Below are positions 6,598 to 15,314 of a DNA stretch of 40,040 bases, one piece after another. A model generated the notes under the pieces. The model was not told the origin of the DNA, did no database searches, and worked only from the letters and a program-made list of their open reading frames with translations. This DNA comes from a virus. Position 1 is the stretch's first letter; the number at the start of each line of letters is the position of its first letter. Location of the stretch: positions 1 to 40,040 of the IMG/VR virus record IMGVR_UViG_3300046524_000585; one strand, given 5' to 3'. A program made the position numbers and the translations under genes.

Positions 6598-9135
6598 TCA
6601 GGTGTTGAAGGTGATCGCCGGAGCGAAGTTGAGCTGGCTGCGCGTGCTGCTCCAGGTGTCGTAAGCAGCGGCGCACAGGTAATACATGGTGCCCGTCATC
6701 AAACCGGGAATTGCCCCTGAACGGGAGGTCCCCTGATAACCAACGATTCCCGCAATGGTCGGATCGAAATCAGCGTCAGTGGAGTACACGAACAGGTACC
6801 CCGCCGCGTCTGCTGCAGGACTCGCATCGCAGCTCACGTCAGCCGTGGTGCCGCTGACGGTCGCCGTTGTGCCGGTCACCGCCGGCGGAGCGGTATTGGT
6901 CACCAGCAGCGAGGCCAATGGTGCACTGCCTGCGGCGTTACGCTCGATGATCTCGACGCGGTAACTGCGCAGCAGCGAGCCGTCGACCAGGGCGTCAGCC
7001 CGCTGGTAGGTGAACGCTGTGCTGGTGGTCGACACCTGGCGCAGCAGCGCATTACTGCCAGCGTTGCGGATCCGCACTAACCGATCCTCGGCACGATCTC
7101 CGGCCGTCCAACTGACAGTGAAGTACGGCGCCTCGAACGCGCCGACCAGCGCCAGGTTCTGCGCCTCGGCAGGTACCACCCGCGCAGGCGACAAGGTGAC
7201 GCTGTAAGCCGTGACGTCTGCCAGGTCTTCCAGCGCCCGACCGTACACGTTGAACGAGCGAAACTTGACCCAAACGGTTTGGCCAATCTGATCCCGGGTA
7301 TAGCTGTACTTCCAGACGGCGTCATCCAGTCGCACAAAGGGCGCCCCCGGCGGATGGCTGTCTACCGGCGAGCTCAGCCGACCACGTCGTAAATAGCCCA
7401 GTTGATAGGCACCCACGCCAGTCAGCGCCGCGTCGCGATAACTGAGCAGTTCCCCATCGACCCAGCACAGCGTGGCGCCAGTGTCTGCCTCATCAGTGGT
7501 TGCGGCCGCCAGTTCGCTGATTCCCGCCAATTGCACCGACAAGGCATTGACCGTGTCCGGGTCACTGCCGGCGGCCAATGGGGCGGAAAGCCGGCCCATG
7601 CGTGCCTGACCGTAGATCGTTTCAGCCATCCGATAGCTGTCGCCATTGGCGCTGATCCAGATCTCACAGCCGCCCCAACTGGGGCTGGCACCGGCCACGG
7701 CGCCCCAGACCTGCAACTGACCGGCAAGCAATAGGCTTTCCGGTGGGTTGAACATGATCGGCGCCAAGGCCGGACCAGGCGCGACGTTCTGATTGCTTTG
7801 AAAGCCGCCTTTGCTTTGCACGGGGTAATTTGGCGCGCTGCCAACGCCCAGCAATGCATCCTCGGCGACCACGGCCAGCTTGCCGTCCTCGTCCTCCTCA
7901 ACCGAAACCAAACGGACCAAGCGCTGCTGCAGCTTCAACCCCGGCTCGGTGATGGTGACCAGGTCCATCGGCTCCAGCAGCACATGCTGCCAACCCAGCG
8001 AAAACTGGTATTCATTGCGCACGTAGAGCTTGCGCTGCACCAGCAGTTGCGCGGCATGCGCGCCGATCGCCACATCACAAATTTCGTAGGCCTTGATCGT
8101 CTCCATCGGCCGCGAGCCGAACTGCTCGATGGCCGCCTGATCGGTACCCCGCACCACGTCAGTGTTGTACTCGTGAGTGCGATCGAGAATCTCCAGCGAG
8201 ACTTCGTTGTAGCTGTCGGCCTGACTTTTGATCTTCAGCGAAACCGGTGGCTCACCCTCCTCGGCCAGAAAATCGTCATCGGTCAGATCCGCCACCGGCG
8301 CAATATCCGGAAACCAGGACACGCCGTTGCCGGTGACGGCCTGGTCGCCATACGGAATGACCTTGAGCTGACCCGCCGACCAGACCAACTCGCTGTTGGT
8401 CAGTTGCAGCCAGCGGGCGATCGCTTCGCTGGCCGGCGACTGCTCATCGAGCACTGGACTCAACAGCAGGTTTTCAGCCAGGCAGTAATTGCGATAATTA
8501 CTCAGGTCGGCAATCCACGCCGGATTGAAGCCAATACCGTCCAGCGGGTCGAGCAATAACCCTGGCAGGAAGTCGCCGGGATTGGCATCCGGCAACCCCG
8601 GCACCTGATAGGGTCCATCAACTTCGAAGGTGTGGTTCTGTACCCCGGCGCTGTCGTTCAGCAGATAGCGACTGGAATACACATAGGCCGTGTCCGTATA
8701 AGCGATGGCCTCCGCCGGATGCTTGGTTAGCAGAAAGCCCCACACCGGCTGGTCCCGGGTCCCCTGCATAAAGCTGAATCCGGCCTGCGCCAAGGCCGAC
8801 TGAGTCACCCCGCTGACGACCTTTTCGGCGAACACTTCCTTGTCGCGAAAAATACGGTGTACAGCACCCAACGTCCCGCGACCGATGGCGAGGATCAGCG
8901 CCGCGTAGTAGGTGTAGGTGGTGTCTTTTTGGGTCGCCCCGCCGCCGCCCTTGCCGCCCGACTTTTTCTTGGTGGTGTGCGCCACGGCTTCGAAGTCGGT
9001 GTAATAGATCAGGTTCGGGCTAATGCGATTGCGGCCGGCGAGCCAGGCGATCGCTTTACCGCTCGCGCTGCTCTGGACCTGCAGCGCATTGATGCGCGTG
9101 GCGCTAGTCGAGATCGTGGTGCTGCTGCCCCCCAT
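6598..9135 (-). CDS. Tail tip hub protein with fibronectin-like domains (g15/J-like)
   Basis: This 845-residue protein occupies the position of lambda J and of the Rhodobacter gene transfer agent g15 (megatron). I chose the ATG at 9135 because GGAG lies six bases upstream; an ATG at 9147 is the alternative. After a Gly/Ser-rich start, the N-terminal region carries a low-complexity KKKSGGKGGGG linker (near 57-67) and phage-tail domains. The C-terminal third shows fibronectin-type-III-like strands (PYFTVSWTAG near 690, TSTAFTYQ, and SGAIPGLMTGTMYYLCAAAYD at the end). It should form the tip that links the hub to the tailspike and contacts the host surface. It overlaps the preceding peptidase gene by 32 bases, and the tailspike gene follows after 12 bases. 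Confidence 0.87.
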   Translation of the reverse strand: MGGSSTTISTSATRINALQVQSSASGKAIAWLAGRNRISPNLIYYTDFEAVAHTTKKKSGGKGGGGATQKDTTYTYYAALILAIGRGTLGAVHRIFRDKEVFAEKVVSGVTQSALAQAGFSFMQGTRDQPVWGFLLTKHPAEAIAYTDTAYVYSSRYLLNDSAGVQNHTFEVDGPYQVPGLPDANPGDFLPGLLLDPLDGIGFNPAWIADLSNYRNYCLAENLLLSPVLDEQSPASEAIARWLQLTNSELVWSAGQLKVIPYGDQAVTGNGVSWFPDIAPVADLTDDDFLAEEGEPPVSLKIKSQADSYNEVSLEILDRTHEYNTDVVRGTDQAAIEQFGSRPMETIKAYEICDVAIGAHAAQLLVQRKLYVRNEYQFSLGWQHVLLEPMDLVTITEPGLKLQQRLVRLVSVEEDEDGKLAVVAEDALLGVGSAPNYPVQSKGGFQSNQNVAPGPALAPIMFNPPESLLLAGQLQVWGAVAGASPSWGGCEIWISANGDSYRMAETIYGQARMGRLSAPLAAGSDPDTVNALSVQLAGISELAAATTDEADTGATLCWVDGELLSYRDAALTGVGAYQLGYLRRGRLSSPVDSHPPGAPFVRLDDAVWKYSYTRDQIGQTVWVKFRSFNVYGRALEDLADVTAYSVTLSPARVVPAEAQNLALVGAFEAPYFTVSWTAGDRAEDRLVRIRNAGSNALLRQVSTTSTAFTYQRADALVDGSLLRSYRVEIIERNAAGSAPLASLLVTNTAPPAVTGTTATVSGTTADVSCDASPAADAAGYLFVYSTDADFDPTIAGIVGYQGTSRSGAIPGLMTGTMYYLCAAAYDTWSSTRSQLNFAPAITFNT

Positions 9136-9577
9136 CGCTGACTCCATATAGGTTGAGTGTGTAATAAATCACCGACTGGCTGGCCAGCCGTTCCTCGCGC
9201 ATGTCTGCGTATTCAACACCGATGTCGCGGTAGGCATGGATGACCCGGTGTTCGTCGACGACCACCGCGCCGTGACTGTAGGTGCGGCCGAACCGCCACA
9301 CCGCCATGTCTCCGCGTTGCGGTGTCTCCACGGGATGGCCGTAGCGATCCAGCCAGTCCAGATAGCGTTCCTCGCTGCGATGCAGGTGCCAGTCCTGGGC
9401 GTAAGGTCCGGGATCGATCAAGGGCATCAACCCGACCGCGTTGTAGACCTCAATCAGCAACCAGGCACAGTCAACTCCGACACCCAATAAGTGCTGACGG
9501 TGCTGGTACGGTGTGCACAGCCAGCGTTCGGCCTCGGCCACCACGGCCGCCCGCTGCTGAGCTTCGAGCGCGTTCAT
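9104..9577 (-). CDS. NlpC/P60 family tail peptidase (g14-like)
   Basis: The 157-residue protein belongs to the phage NlpC/P60 group (TIGR02219 type), cysteine peptidases of the tail tip that probably open peptidoglycan during entry or help tail assembly. The catalytic Cys is seen in GVDCAWLL (C37) and the His in YSHGAVVVD (H102), with GDMAVWRFG just before it as is usual for the fold. The length fits the family. It starts four bases inside the end of the DUF2163 gene (9574-9577), showing translational coupling, and it overlaps the tip gene at its 3' end. Its place between DUF2163 and the hub gene is exactly that of g14 in the Rhodobacter gene transfer agent. Confidence 0.93.
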   Translation of the reverse strand: MNALEAQQRAAVVAEAERWLCTPYQHRQHLLGVGVDCAWLLIEVYNAVGLMPLIDPGPYAQDWHLHRSEERYLDWLDRYGHPVETPQRGDMAVWRFGRTYSHGAVVVDEHRVIHAYRDIGVEYADMREERLASQSVIYYTLNLYGVSDGGQQHHDLD

Positions 9578-10437
9578 AGGGACGTCTCCGCAACGGGGAT
9601 AAAAGGCATGCCGCGATAACGCGCGCGGTTGCCGAACTTGTTGGTGCAGGCATCCAACGTGCGCGGGCAGCCCGGATAAATCAGGAACTGGTCGCCTGGG
9701 ACCGGCACCGCCGGCACCCCGAGGATCATCGTTACGGCACCGTCTGCGGTTTGCCGACGTACCGTGCGGGCCACACCGGCGTTCGCCCCGTTGACGAAGC
9801 GAATCACGCCCTGGTCAAACCAGCCCTGCTCCGCCATCACATTGGAATTGATGCGCAAGGCGGTGTTACTGCCGGCCTGGACAGTGCCCGCCGTCTGGAA
9901 CAGCGCCCGATTAACTCCGCAGTCGGCGCTGTACACCGTGCGCAAACATGAAGGCTGATACACGCCTCGAGGCACCTTGGTGTCCAGCAATTCCATCGGT
10001 GATTTGACGGTCACCGTTGCCTGCTCGCGATCGGCGGGATCGACCTCTGCCACTCGGCCAATGAAGCGCGTTACCGCTCCGATCACCGGTTGACCCCAGT
10101 CCGCCATGAACGCACGGCCCAGATTCAACGTCGCGCCATCGAACCCGCCGCCGGCAATGAAGGGCAGCACCGATTCCCCCAGCACCGTGTCGTTCAGGCC
10201 GGCGGTAAAGGTGACGTTCAGGGTATCCACCTCGATGCCCCGCACCGCACGCACACCCGTGCGCTTGATCAGCGGACCGCTGGCAGAGTAATTCTGCCCG
10301 TCGTAATAAATCTGCAAGCCGGCATCGGTGTAGCGCAGCACCTGGCCGCTCGCCAGGGCAATGGTGTACAGGTCGGCCATCACAAAGCGGCGCGCCGTAG
10401 CCAGGAACTGTTTCAACTCTGGGCTGGCATCGATCAT
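9574..10437 (-). CDS. Tail hub protein, DUF2163/TIGR02218 (g13-like)
   Basis: This 287-residue protein starts at 10437 (MIDASPELKQFLATA), where ATGA overlaps the stop of the preceding gene; the frame extends further upstream but only as a shadow of that gene. The sequence has the family pattern: LYTIALASGQVLRYTDAG near residues 22-39, a central STRAND-rich part, and a Cys-rich C-terminal half (PSCLRTVYSADCG, YPGCPRTLDACTNKFGN). In the Rhodobacter gene transfer agent the homologue (g13) is the iron-sulfur hub protein at the tail tip; the four Cys in the C-terminal half agree with metal or cluster binding, which is inference. It should form the ring under the distal tail protein. Confidence 0.92.
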   Translation of the reverse strand: MIDASPELKQFLATARRFVMADLYTIALASGQVLRYTDAGLQIYYDGQNYSASGPLIKRTGVRAVRGIEVDTLNVTFTAGLNDTVLGESVLPFIAGGGFDGATLNLGRAFMADWGQPVIGAVTRFIGRVAEVDPADREQATVTVKSPMELLDTKVPRGVYQPSCLRTVYSADCGVNRALFQTAGTVQAGSNTALRINSNVMAEQGWFDQGVIRFVNGANAGVARTVRRQTADGAVTMILGVPAVPVPGDQFLIYPGCPRTLDACTNKFGNRARYRGMPFIPVAETSL

Positions 10438-11084
10438 GGTTTGATACTCGTAAAGGCGACGTTCTTCATTTCCCAGATCGTCCGGAAAGGCTGAACACCA
10501 TCCAGCGCATCCGCATCGAAGGCGCAGCGAAAGTAAAACGCACCGCTCCAGACCAACGCGGCGCCGTTGGGCGGCGGCACGGCAAAGGTCACCATGCCGA
10601 GCTCGTCGATGCTGTAGGCCAATGTCAGCACGCCACCCACCGTCAGCGCGTCGATATTGACGACGCCATACACCGGCTCGACCCAACCGCCAATTCCGCG
10701 AGAAAGCTGAAACCTGACGCTGGTGCCGTCGCCGGTACCGAACTGGTGCAGCCTCACCAGGTGATCGGAACGATCGAAGTACAGGAACTCGCCAAACTGG
10801 CCTTTGCGGCTGTTGAAGAAGTCCACCAGCCGCGACCATTCATCCAGCCCCGGCCGCTTGCGTACCGCGTTGTAACTGATCTGGAATGACCACAAAGGCG
10901 CCGAGTAATAGGCGGTCGTACGGCGTCGGCCGCTGGCCGCTTTTTGCACCCCTGTGCTCCACTCCGGCGCCTTTTTCGACAGCAGGGTTTGCCCCGGCAT
11001 GCGCGGCAACACACCCTCTGTCACCACACCCACATCGGGATAACTGGCGATCCATCGGGATGGCCAAAACGGGTTTAACAGCAT
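10434..11084 (-). CDS. Distal tail protein, DUF2460/TIGR02217 (g12-like)
   Basis: The 216-residue protein matches the DUF2460 family: a WxSyNaVRKRPGLDEWSRLVDFFNSRKGQ-like segment (about residues 67-96), then FLYFDRSDH, and a C-terminal barrel ending FDADALDGVQPF. Members are distal tail (Dit-like) proteins that join the tail tube to the hub; the gene transfer agent homologue is g12. It lies 8 bases after the tape-measure gene and its stop overlaps the start of the DUF2163 gene (ATGA). GGGGA upstream of the ATG supports the start. Confidence 0.92.
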   Translation of the reverse strand: MLLNPFWPSRWIASYPDVGVVTEGVLPRMPGQTLLSKKAPEWSTGVQKAASGRRRTTAYYSAPLWSFQISYNAVRKRPGLDEWSRLVDFFNSRKGQFGEFLYFDRSDHLVRLHQFGTGDGTSVRFQLSRGIGGWVEPVYGVVNIDALTVGGVLTLAYSIDELGMVTFAVPPPNGAALVWSGAFYFRCAFDADALDGVQPFRTIWEMKNVAFTSIKP

Positions 11085-11092
11085 GATGTCCC

Positions 11093-13867
11093 CTAAGCCT
11101 TGATGGCACCGTTACGCCGCATTTTTTGCATTTCTTCGGCAAACGCCCGGGCATTGCGCCGGATGTCCGCCGGGGTCATCCGGCCGCTGTAATCGTTGTA
11201 GTGGTAGGTGCCATCGCCACCCAGTTGCCCGTCGCCGTTCGCCGCCTGGCGGATGACGTTGGCGTACTGCTTGGGCAGAACCATTTCCTGTTCGTGCAGC
11301 TGGGTCATCGGGTTGGTACCCGCCGGGATGTCATAGCCGCCTTCGGCCGACGCGACGTTTTTGACCAAGCCAAACACGAAGGCGCCGGCCGCCGCAGCGG
11401 CAGCGACACCCAGTACCGGCCCGATGATGGGAATCGCCGACATGGCAGCGAAGGCACCGGCCATCGCTTGCCAGGCACTGGCGATGATGTTCTTGATCGT
11501 TGCCGCCCCCCAGATCGCCACGGACATCGCCGCACCACCCGCCTCCGCTGCGGTTCGAATACCGACGCCGGCCACCGTCGCGCCGGTCTTGGCGGTCTCG
11601 CCGAACATCCAGGCCATCAACGGCTTGGTCACCATGTTCTCGATGAACGCAGTGCCGATGCTGCCGAAGATGCCTTGCAGCAACCCTTGAGTGCTCAGCG
11701 TCCCGCTCAGAATGCCGGAGAGGCCGCTGCTCCAGCTCGACTGGATGCTACTCAGCATGCCGCTCCAGTTGCTTTGCGACTCGAGGGTTTGCTGCCGGCC
11801 GATGACCGCCATGCTATTGCGGTGCGTTTGCTCGAGCGCCAGGATCTGTTGCTGAACCTGCTGCAGGGCCACAGGGCTCCGGTCCGGGTCCTGATTGAGC
11901 AAGGCTTTGCGCTGTTGCAACGCGGCAGCCTCAATGGCATAGCGTTGCTGCTCGAATTCGGCCTGCGCCTGCAGCAACTGCCCTTGGGTAATCAGGTTGG
12001 CCTGCAGGTCCAACTGCGCCATCTGTTCGGCATGGGCAATATCGGTCAACCGCGCCTGCTGATCCGCAGCGATCTGCTGCTGCTTCATCGACGAGATCTG
12101 CTGCTGTTTCTCGCGCTCGATCGCCACCACTTCAGAGGCTGCCTTGCGATACTCTTGGCTGTCCAAGCCGTACAACTGGCGACTACGCTCCAGCACCTGC
12201 TGGGCGATCTGCAGGCGAGCGTCCATGTTGTTGCGATACTGCTGCGCCTGAGCCTGCAGGTCTGCAAACGCTTTCCCTTCGTCCTGACGCCGAAGCCCGT
12301 TCAAGGCGCTCAGGTAGTTGCGTTGCACGGCAAGCCGTTCGGAAGCGCTGAGATCAGTTCGTTTTAGAATGCCCTGCCAATACTCCTTTTCCTGCTGCTG
12401 CGAAAACTGCAGGAAGGTCCCCTGCTCCGACTGCTGTTGTGCGTGCGCGACCTTCTGCGCATCCAGCGCTTCCGACCACTGGCTGACCCGGGACTTGCTC
12501 GCGCCAGGTGGTGTGATCGGGTCGTCCGTTTTAGCCGGCGGAGGCTTGGTTGTTTCCTCCAGACTTTTGCGATGCTCGATGGCAGCGGCGTAGGTCTGTT
12601 CCAGCTTGGTCAGGCGCGCAATCTCAATGCCATAGGCCGTAGGAGCGACACGCCCTTGCTGCGGTGCCTTGGTCAGTGCGACATGGCCGGTCGCTGCCAT
12701 TTCCGCGACCTTGGCTCGCTGCGCCTCAATGCGCGCCATGCGCGATCGCATCCCCGCGTCCACCTGGTCGATCTTTTCAGAAGTGAGCTGCATGCTTTCC
12801 AGCAGCAGCCGCTCTTCCTCAAGCGAACCCTCCAGCTGTGCTTTACCGCCCCCACCCCTGGCGCCCTTGTTTCCGACGTTTTCTAACATCGTCTCCAAGC
12901 GGGCAACATTGGCGGCCACTTCCTCAACCGTGACACCGGTCCCGGTCATGGATTTGAGAAGGTTGTTGAACCAACCTGCCGTTTCAGCCAGGCGTTTATT
13001 CAGGCTGATGAAGGCCGGTTCGAGTATGGTCCCGATGGTGACCTTGAGCTCATTGCTCTTGGAGTCCAGTTCAGCCTGGCTCCCCGTCAGCCCTTCGGCC
13101 GCCTTCTTCGCATTGCCGACCTGCGCTTCGGTCTCCTTCATGATGCCGTTGTATTCGGCCTGAATTTTCTGCGAATCGCTGAGCTTGTCGCGTGACGTGC
13201 CAATGCTCTTGGCGTACTCGTCCCACATTTTTGCCACGTTTTTCGTGACGCCGGCGTTGTCGACCAGCACCGAGTTTTCGTTCTTCAAACCCTCAGTGGC
13301 GGACACCACCGCCTCGGACATGCTCAGGTTGGCTTGCCTGTTGAATGCTGCTGCATCCTTCAGGCGATTAATCACCGACACTGCCTGGTCGACGCTGTAG
13401 CCGCGACTGAGCAGGTTCTGCAAAGCCTTGGCCGCATCCCCGACGCTGATCAGGCCATCGGCCGCCAGCTTGTTGGCCTCGTCCATGGCCCGACCAATGC
13501 CGACGCCGGCATGGTTGGCCACCGCTTCCAAACCACGATAGGCCGCCTGCTGCTGGATCGCCGCTTCCTTGCTGTCACTGACCAACTGCCCCAGCTTGAA
13601 AGCCCCGACCCCAAGCACACCCAAGATCCCAGCGGCTACGCCACCCAAGCCAGAGCGCATGACGCTAGCGACACCTGCGAAGGCGTCGTTCACCGCCGGG
13701 CCAAACTTGCCGATCTGGGCCTGACTGCCCACCATGTCGGTGTTGATGGCCCGCAACTCTCGACTGAGCGTGGTTCGGGCGTCTCGCATATTGCGTTCGA
13801 TGCTCTCGACTGCGCGGTCAAAACCTTGGGTGCCGGCAGTGAACTGGTACGCGATATTTCTATCCAT
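11093..13867 (-). CDS. Tail tape measure protein
   Basis: The 924-residue protein sets tail length and probably forms a membrane channel on DNA entry. I chose the ATG at 13867; a GTG at 13876 is possible, and neither has a strong ribosome site. The N-terminus (NIAYQFTAGTQGFDRAVESI) is typical of tape measures. A Gly/Ala/Val-rich hydrophobic part follows near residues 65-95. A long Gln-, Ala- and Glu-rich coiled-coil region (about 480-690) has many QQQ and QAQ runs. A second hydrophobic region is near 730-840. The size predicts a tail of roughly 140 nm if about 1.5 angstrom per residue holds. It follows the G/GT chaperone genes, as in lambda (gene H). Confidence 0.95.
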   Translation of the reverse strand: MDRNIAYQFTAGTQGFDRAVESIERNMRDARTTLSRELRAINTDMVGSQAQIGKFGPAVNDAFAGVASVMRSGLGGVAAGILGVLGVGAFKLGQLVSDSKEAAIQQQAAYRGLEAVANHAGVGIGRAMDEANKLAADGLISVGDAAKALQNLLSRGYSVDQAVSVINRLKDAAAFNRQANLSMSEAVVSATEGLKNENSVLVDNAGVTKNVAKMWDEYAKSIGTSRDKLSDSQKIQAEYNGIMKETEAQVGNAKKAAEGLTGSQAELDSKSNELKVTIGTILEPAFISLNKRLAETAGWFNNLLKSMTGTGVTVEEVAANVARLETMLENVGNKGARGGGGKAQLEGSLEEERLLLESMQLTSEKIDQVDAGMRSRMARIEAQRAKVAEMAATGHVALTKAPQQGRVAPTAYGIEIARLTKLEQTYAAAIEHRKSLEETTKPPPAKTDDPITPPGASKSRVSQWSEALDAQKVAHAQQQSEQGTFLQFSQQQEKEYWQGILKRTDLSASERLAVQRNYLSALNGLRRQDEGKAFADLQAQAQQYRNNMDARLQIAQQVLERSRQLYGLDSQEYRKAASEVVAIEREKQQQISSMKQQQIAADQQARLTDIAHAEQMAQLDLQANLITQGQLLQAQAEFEQQRYAIEAAALQQRKALLNQDPDRSPVALQQVQQQILALEQTHRNSMAVIGRQQTLESQSNWSGMLSSIQSSWSSGLSGILSGTLSTQGLLQGIFGSIGTAFIENMVTKPLMAWMFGETAKTGATVAGVGIRTAAEAGGAAMSVAIWGAATIKNIIASAWQAMAGAFAAMSAIPIIGPVLGVAAAAAAGAFVFGLVKNVASAEGGYDIPAGTNPMTQLHEQEMVLPKQYANVIRQAANGDGQLGGDGTYHYNDYSGRMTPADIRRNARAFAEEMQKMRRNGAIKA

Positions 13868-13892
13868 GCCGGACACTCACTGTGCAAGAAAG

Positions 13893-13916
13893 GAAAAACT
13901 CCGCCGAAGCGGAGTT
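13893..13916 (-). terminator. Intrinsic terminator-like hairpin between chaperone and tape measure genes
   Basis: On the minus strand, AACTCCGC-TTCG-GCGGAGTT runs into TTT. It lies inside the tail operon, after the GT stop and before the tape-measure start, so it must be read through, at least in part, to express the tail-tip genes. Confidence 0.75.
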
Positions 13917-13935
13917 CTGTTGATGAAGTTAACGA

Positions 13936-14552
13936 TCACTGGAACGGCTCGGCTGGCACGACAAACGCATCCAGCGCGCCACGCAAATGCGGCGGCAGCT
14001 CGTCGCGCATATCAGCAGCCAGTGCCGCCATGTTGGTCGCCAGGTCAGGCGCCCCACAGTCCGATTGCGTTGGCTTGTAGCCCAGATATCCCGCCACCAG
14101 CACATGCACAGGCGGATGGTGATGCCAGTAGTCCGTCATGTGCCCCACCATGATCATGTCCCAGTCACGTCGCAGCGTGACCGGACTCTGTCCGGTACTG
14201 GCGATCAGGTGAGCGTAGAGCTGGCCCCAGTCAAAGGGGCCACCGCTTCCCCCGGTGCCGTATCCTGAACTTCCAGACCCGAGGCGCTCATCACCGCATT
14301 GAGGGCATCACGCATGTTTCTTAGGTCCAGCAGCGCGGCAACCTCAGCGCGCTCGATAGTGGGATAGTTTCGACGCAATGCGGCGTGCGTTGCATCGATC
14401 ACGGTCGCGATGCTGTCCTTGTCCAGGTTGCCCGCCATCACCGAGTTGATGCGGTCCAGCAACTGCTCCAGATCCCCCAGAGCCAACGGCGGAATCACCA
14501 ACACCTTTCCGGGGAACGGGAACTCAACACCCGGTACATTCACGACGGTCAT
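13936..14552 (-). CDS. Tail assembly chaperone GT, made by -1 frameshift
   Basis: This is the long form of the tail chaperone: 14552 to 14232 in the first frame, then 14232 to 13936 in the -1 frame, about 205 residues. The frame switch is inferred at CCCTTTG (see slippery site). After the slip the reading is PFDWGQLYAHLIASTGQSP, a sequence type expected of the T domain, and it continues through an open frame (MIMVGHMTDYWHHHPP...) that ends 69 bases before the tape-measure start. In lambda the G and GT proteins coat the tape measure and recruit tail tube subunits; the position between tail tube and tape measure is identical here. The T domain would otherwise lack a translation start, since its in-frame ATG at 14157 leaves out the best part of the domain. 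Confidence 0.82.
14205..14552 (-). CDS. Tail assembly chaperone G
   Basis: The short chaperone form is 115 residues starting MTVVNVPGVEFPFPGK. The start at 14552 overlaps the tail tube stop as ATGA; an ATG at 14567 also exists. The protein is a small helical protein, with LGDLEQLLDRINSVMAG and RAEVAALLDLRNMRDALNAVM segments typical of the N-terminal G domain. It ends GAVAPLTGA-type sequence with a TGA at 14205, 27 bases past the slippery heptamer. It should be made in excess over GT, as in lambda. Confidence 0.88.
   Translation of the reverse strand: MTVVNVPGVEFPFPGKVLVIPPLALGDLEQLLDRINSVMAGNLDKDSIATVIDATHAALRRNYPTIERAEVAALLDLRNMRDALNAVMSASGLEVQDTAPGEAVAPLTGASSTLT
14232..14238 (-). promoter_or_regulatory. 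-1 frameshift slippery heptamer CCCTTTG
   Basis: Read in the G frame, the minus strand is C-CCT-TTG, a perfect X-XXY-YYZ heptamer. After a one-base backward slip the codons become CCC and TTT and both tRNAs re-pair at the first two positions. The new frame continues with GAC TGG GGC and stays open to 13936. The frame relationship was checked from coordinates: the G stop codon is at 14205 (phase 0) and the T stop at 13936 (phase 1). I saw no strong downstream hairpin or pseudoknot. Confidence 0.83.
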
Positions 14553-15304
14553 TCGCTGGCACTCCAATACACGACCTCGCCAAACTCATCGGCATAGCCA
14601 GTGAATTCAAAGTCAGGGATGGTGTAGTCGTCCTGCTTGGTGCCGAAGCCCAGCTTGTTGCTGACGAAGTTCGGCACCCGGACATAGATCGATTTGCCCT
14701 TGTACTTCAGGTACAGCTCACCCTGAAACACCGGCATATCGCCCATGGGCAAGTTGCGAACCGACAGACTCTTGCCCGTCGTAACGGAGTAGCGATAGTC
14801 GATAAACACCGGCACATCGACATCGGCGACCGCGAAGGTGTACTCGCCCGTCGCGGCGTTGTAGGTGTACTGACCGACTGCAGGAGCGGTCAGCACTCGC
14901 TCAAAAGGCAGTGCTCCGCCGCCACGCACCCCCAGATCTCCCGTCAATAGGCCACCGGCGGGCGGCGTGACAATGATCTTGCCCCCTGCAGGTACCGGGG
15001 TCGGGGTCGTCGCGTGATGCACCAGCACCTGACCGGGCTGCAGGTTCTGGCCGAAGACCAGGGCATTCCACTGCGCAAGGCTGATCTGTGCCGCTTTTGC
15101 TTTGCCAGACAGCTTGCCCTGGCCACGCGCGGCGTCGACCGCGAACTGCTCACTGCCGAACAGCTCCTTGGAGTCATAGGACAGATCGACCGAGGCTTCC
15201 TGCATGATGCCGAGCAGGATCGGGGTCGGTGCGGCCAGCGAGTTGCCATAGGCGTCCATCAGCGGAGTGGCATAAAACAACCCGCTGCCGAATGCAATTT
15301 GCAT
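14549..15304 (-). CDS. Major tail tube protein (gpV-like)
   Basis: This 251-residue protein starts MQIAFGSGLFYATPL and is rich in beta-strand. It is placed directly upstream of the G/GT chaperones and downstream of the tail terminator, as is the tail tube gene of lambda-type phages. Features that fit tube proteins are the N-terminal segment with LLGIMQEASVDLSYDSKELFG (residues 31-51), KLSGKAKAAQ near 64-73, and a C-terminal half with PMGDMPVFQGELYLKYKG. It would polymerise as rings around the tape measure. Confidence 0.9.
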   Translation of the reverse strand: MQIAFGSGLFYATPLMDAYGNSLAAPTPILLGIMQEASVDLSYDSKELFGSEQFAVDAARGQGKLSGKAKAAQISLAQWNALVFGQNLQPGQVLVHHATTPTPVPAGGKIIVTPPAGGLLTGDLGVRGGGALPFERVLTAPAVGQYTYNAATGEYTFAVADVDVPVFIDYRYSVTTGKSLSVRNLPMGDMPVFQGELYLKYKGKSIYVRVPNFVSNKLGFGTKQDDYTIPDFEFTGYADEFGEVVYWSASE

Positions 15305-15314
15305 AATGTGTTCC

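Noticed and set aside
3604-6720. Long plus-strand open frames opposite the tailspike
   Set aside because: Shadows of GC-rich coding DNA on the other strand; no motif, no ribosome site, and composition typical of antisense.
10438-10839. N-terminal extension of the DUF2163 gene
   Set aside because: The extension lies wholly in the DUF2460 gene in another frame, and the ATGA overlap at 10434-10437 gives the normal family start.
13936-14157. Separate 73-residue gene between tape measure and chaperone
   Set aside because: Its reading frame begins upstream of the ATG with a conserved-looking sequence (FDWGQLYAHLIAS) that is reached by the -1 frameshift; it is treated as the T domain of GT.
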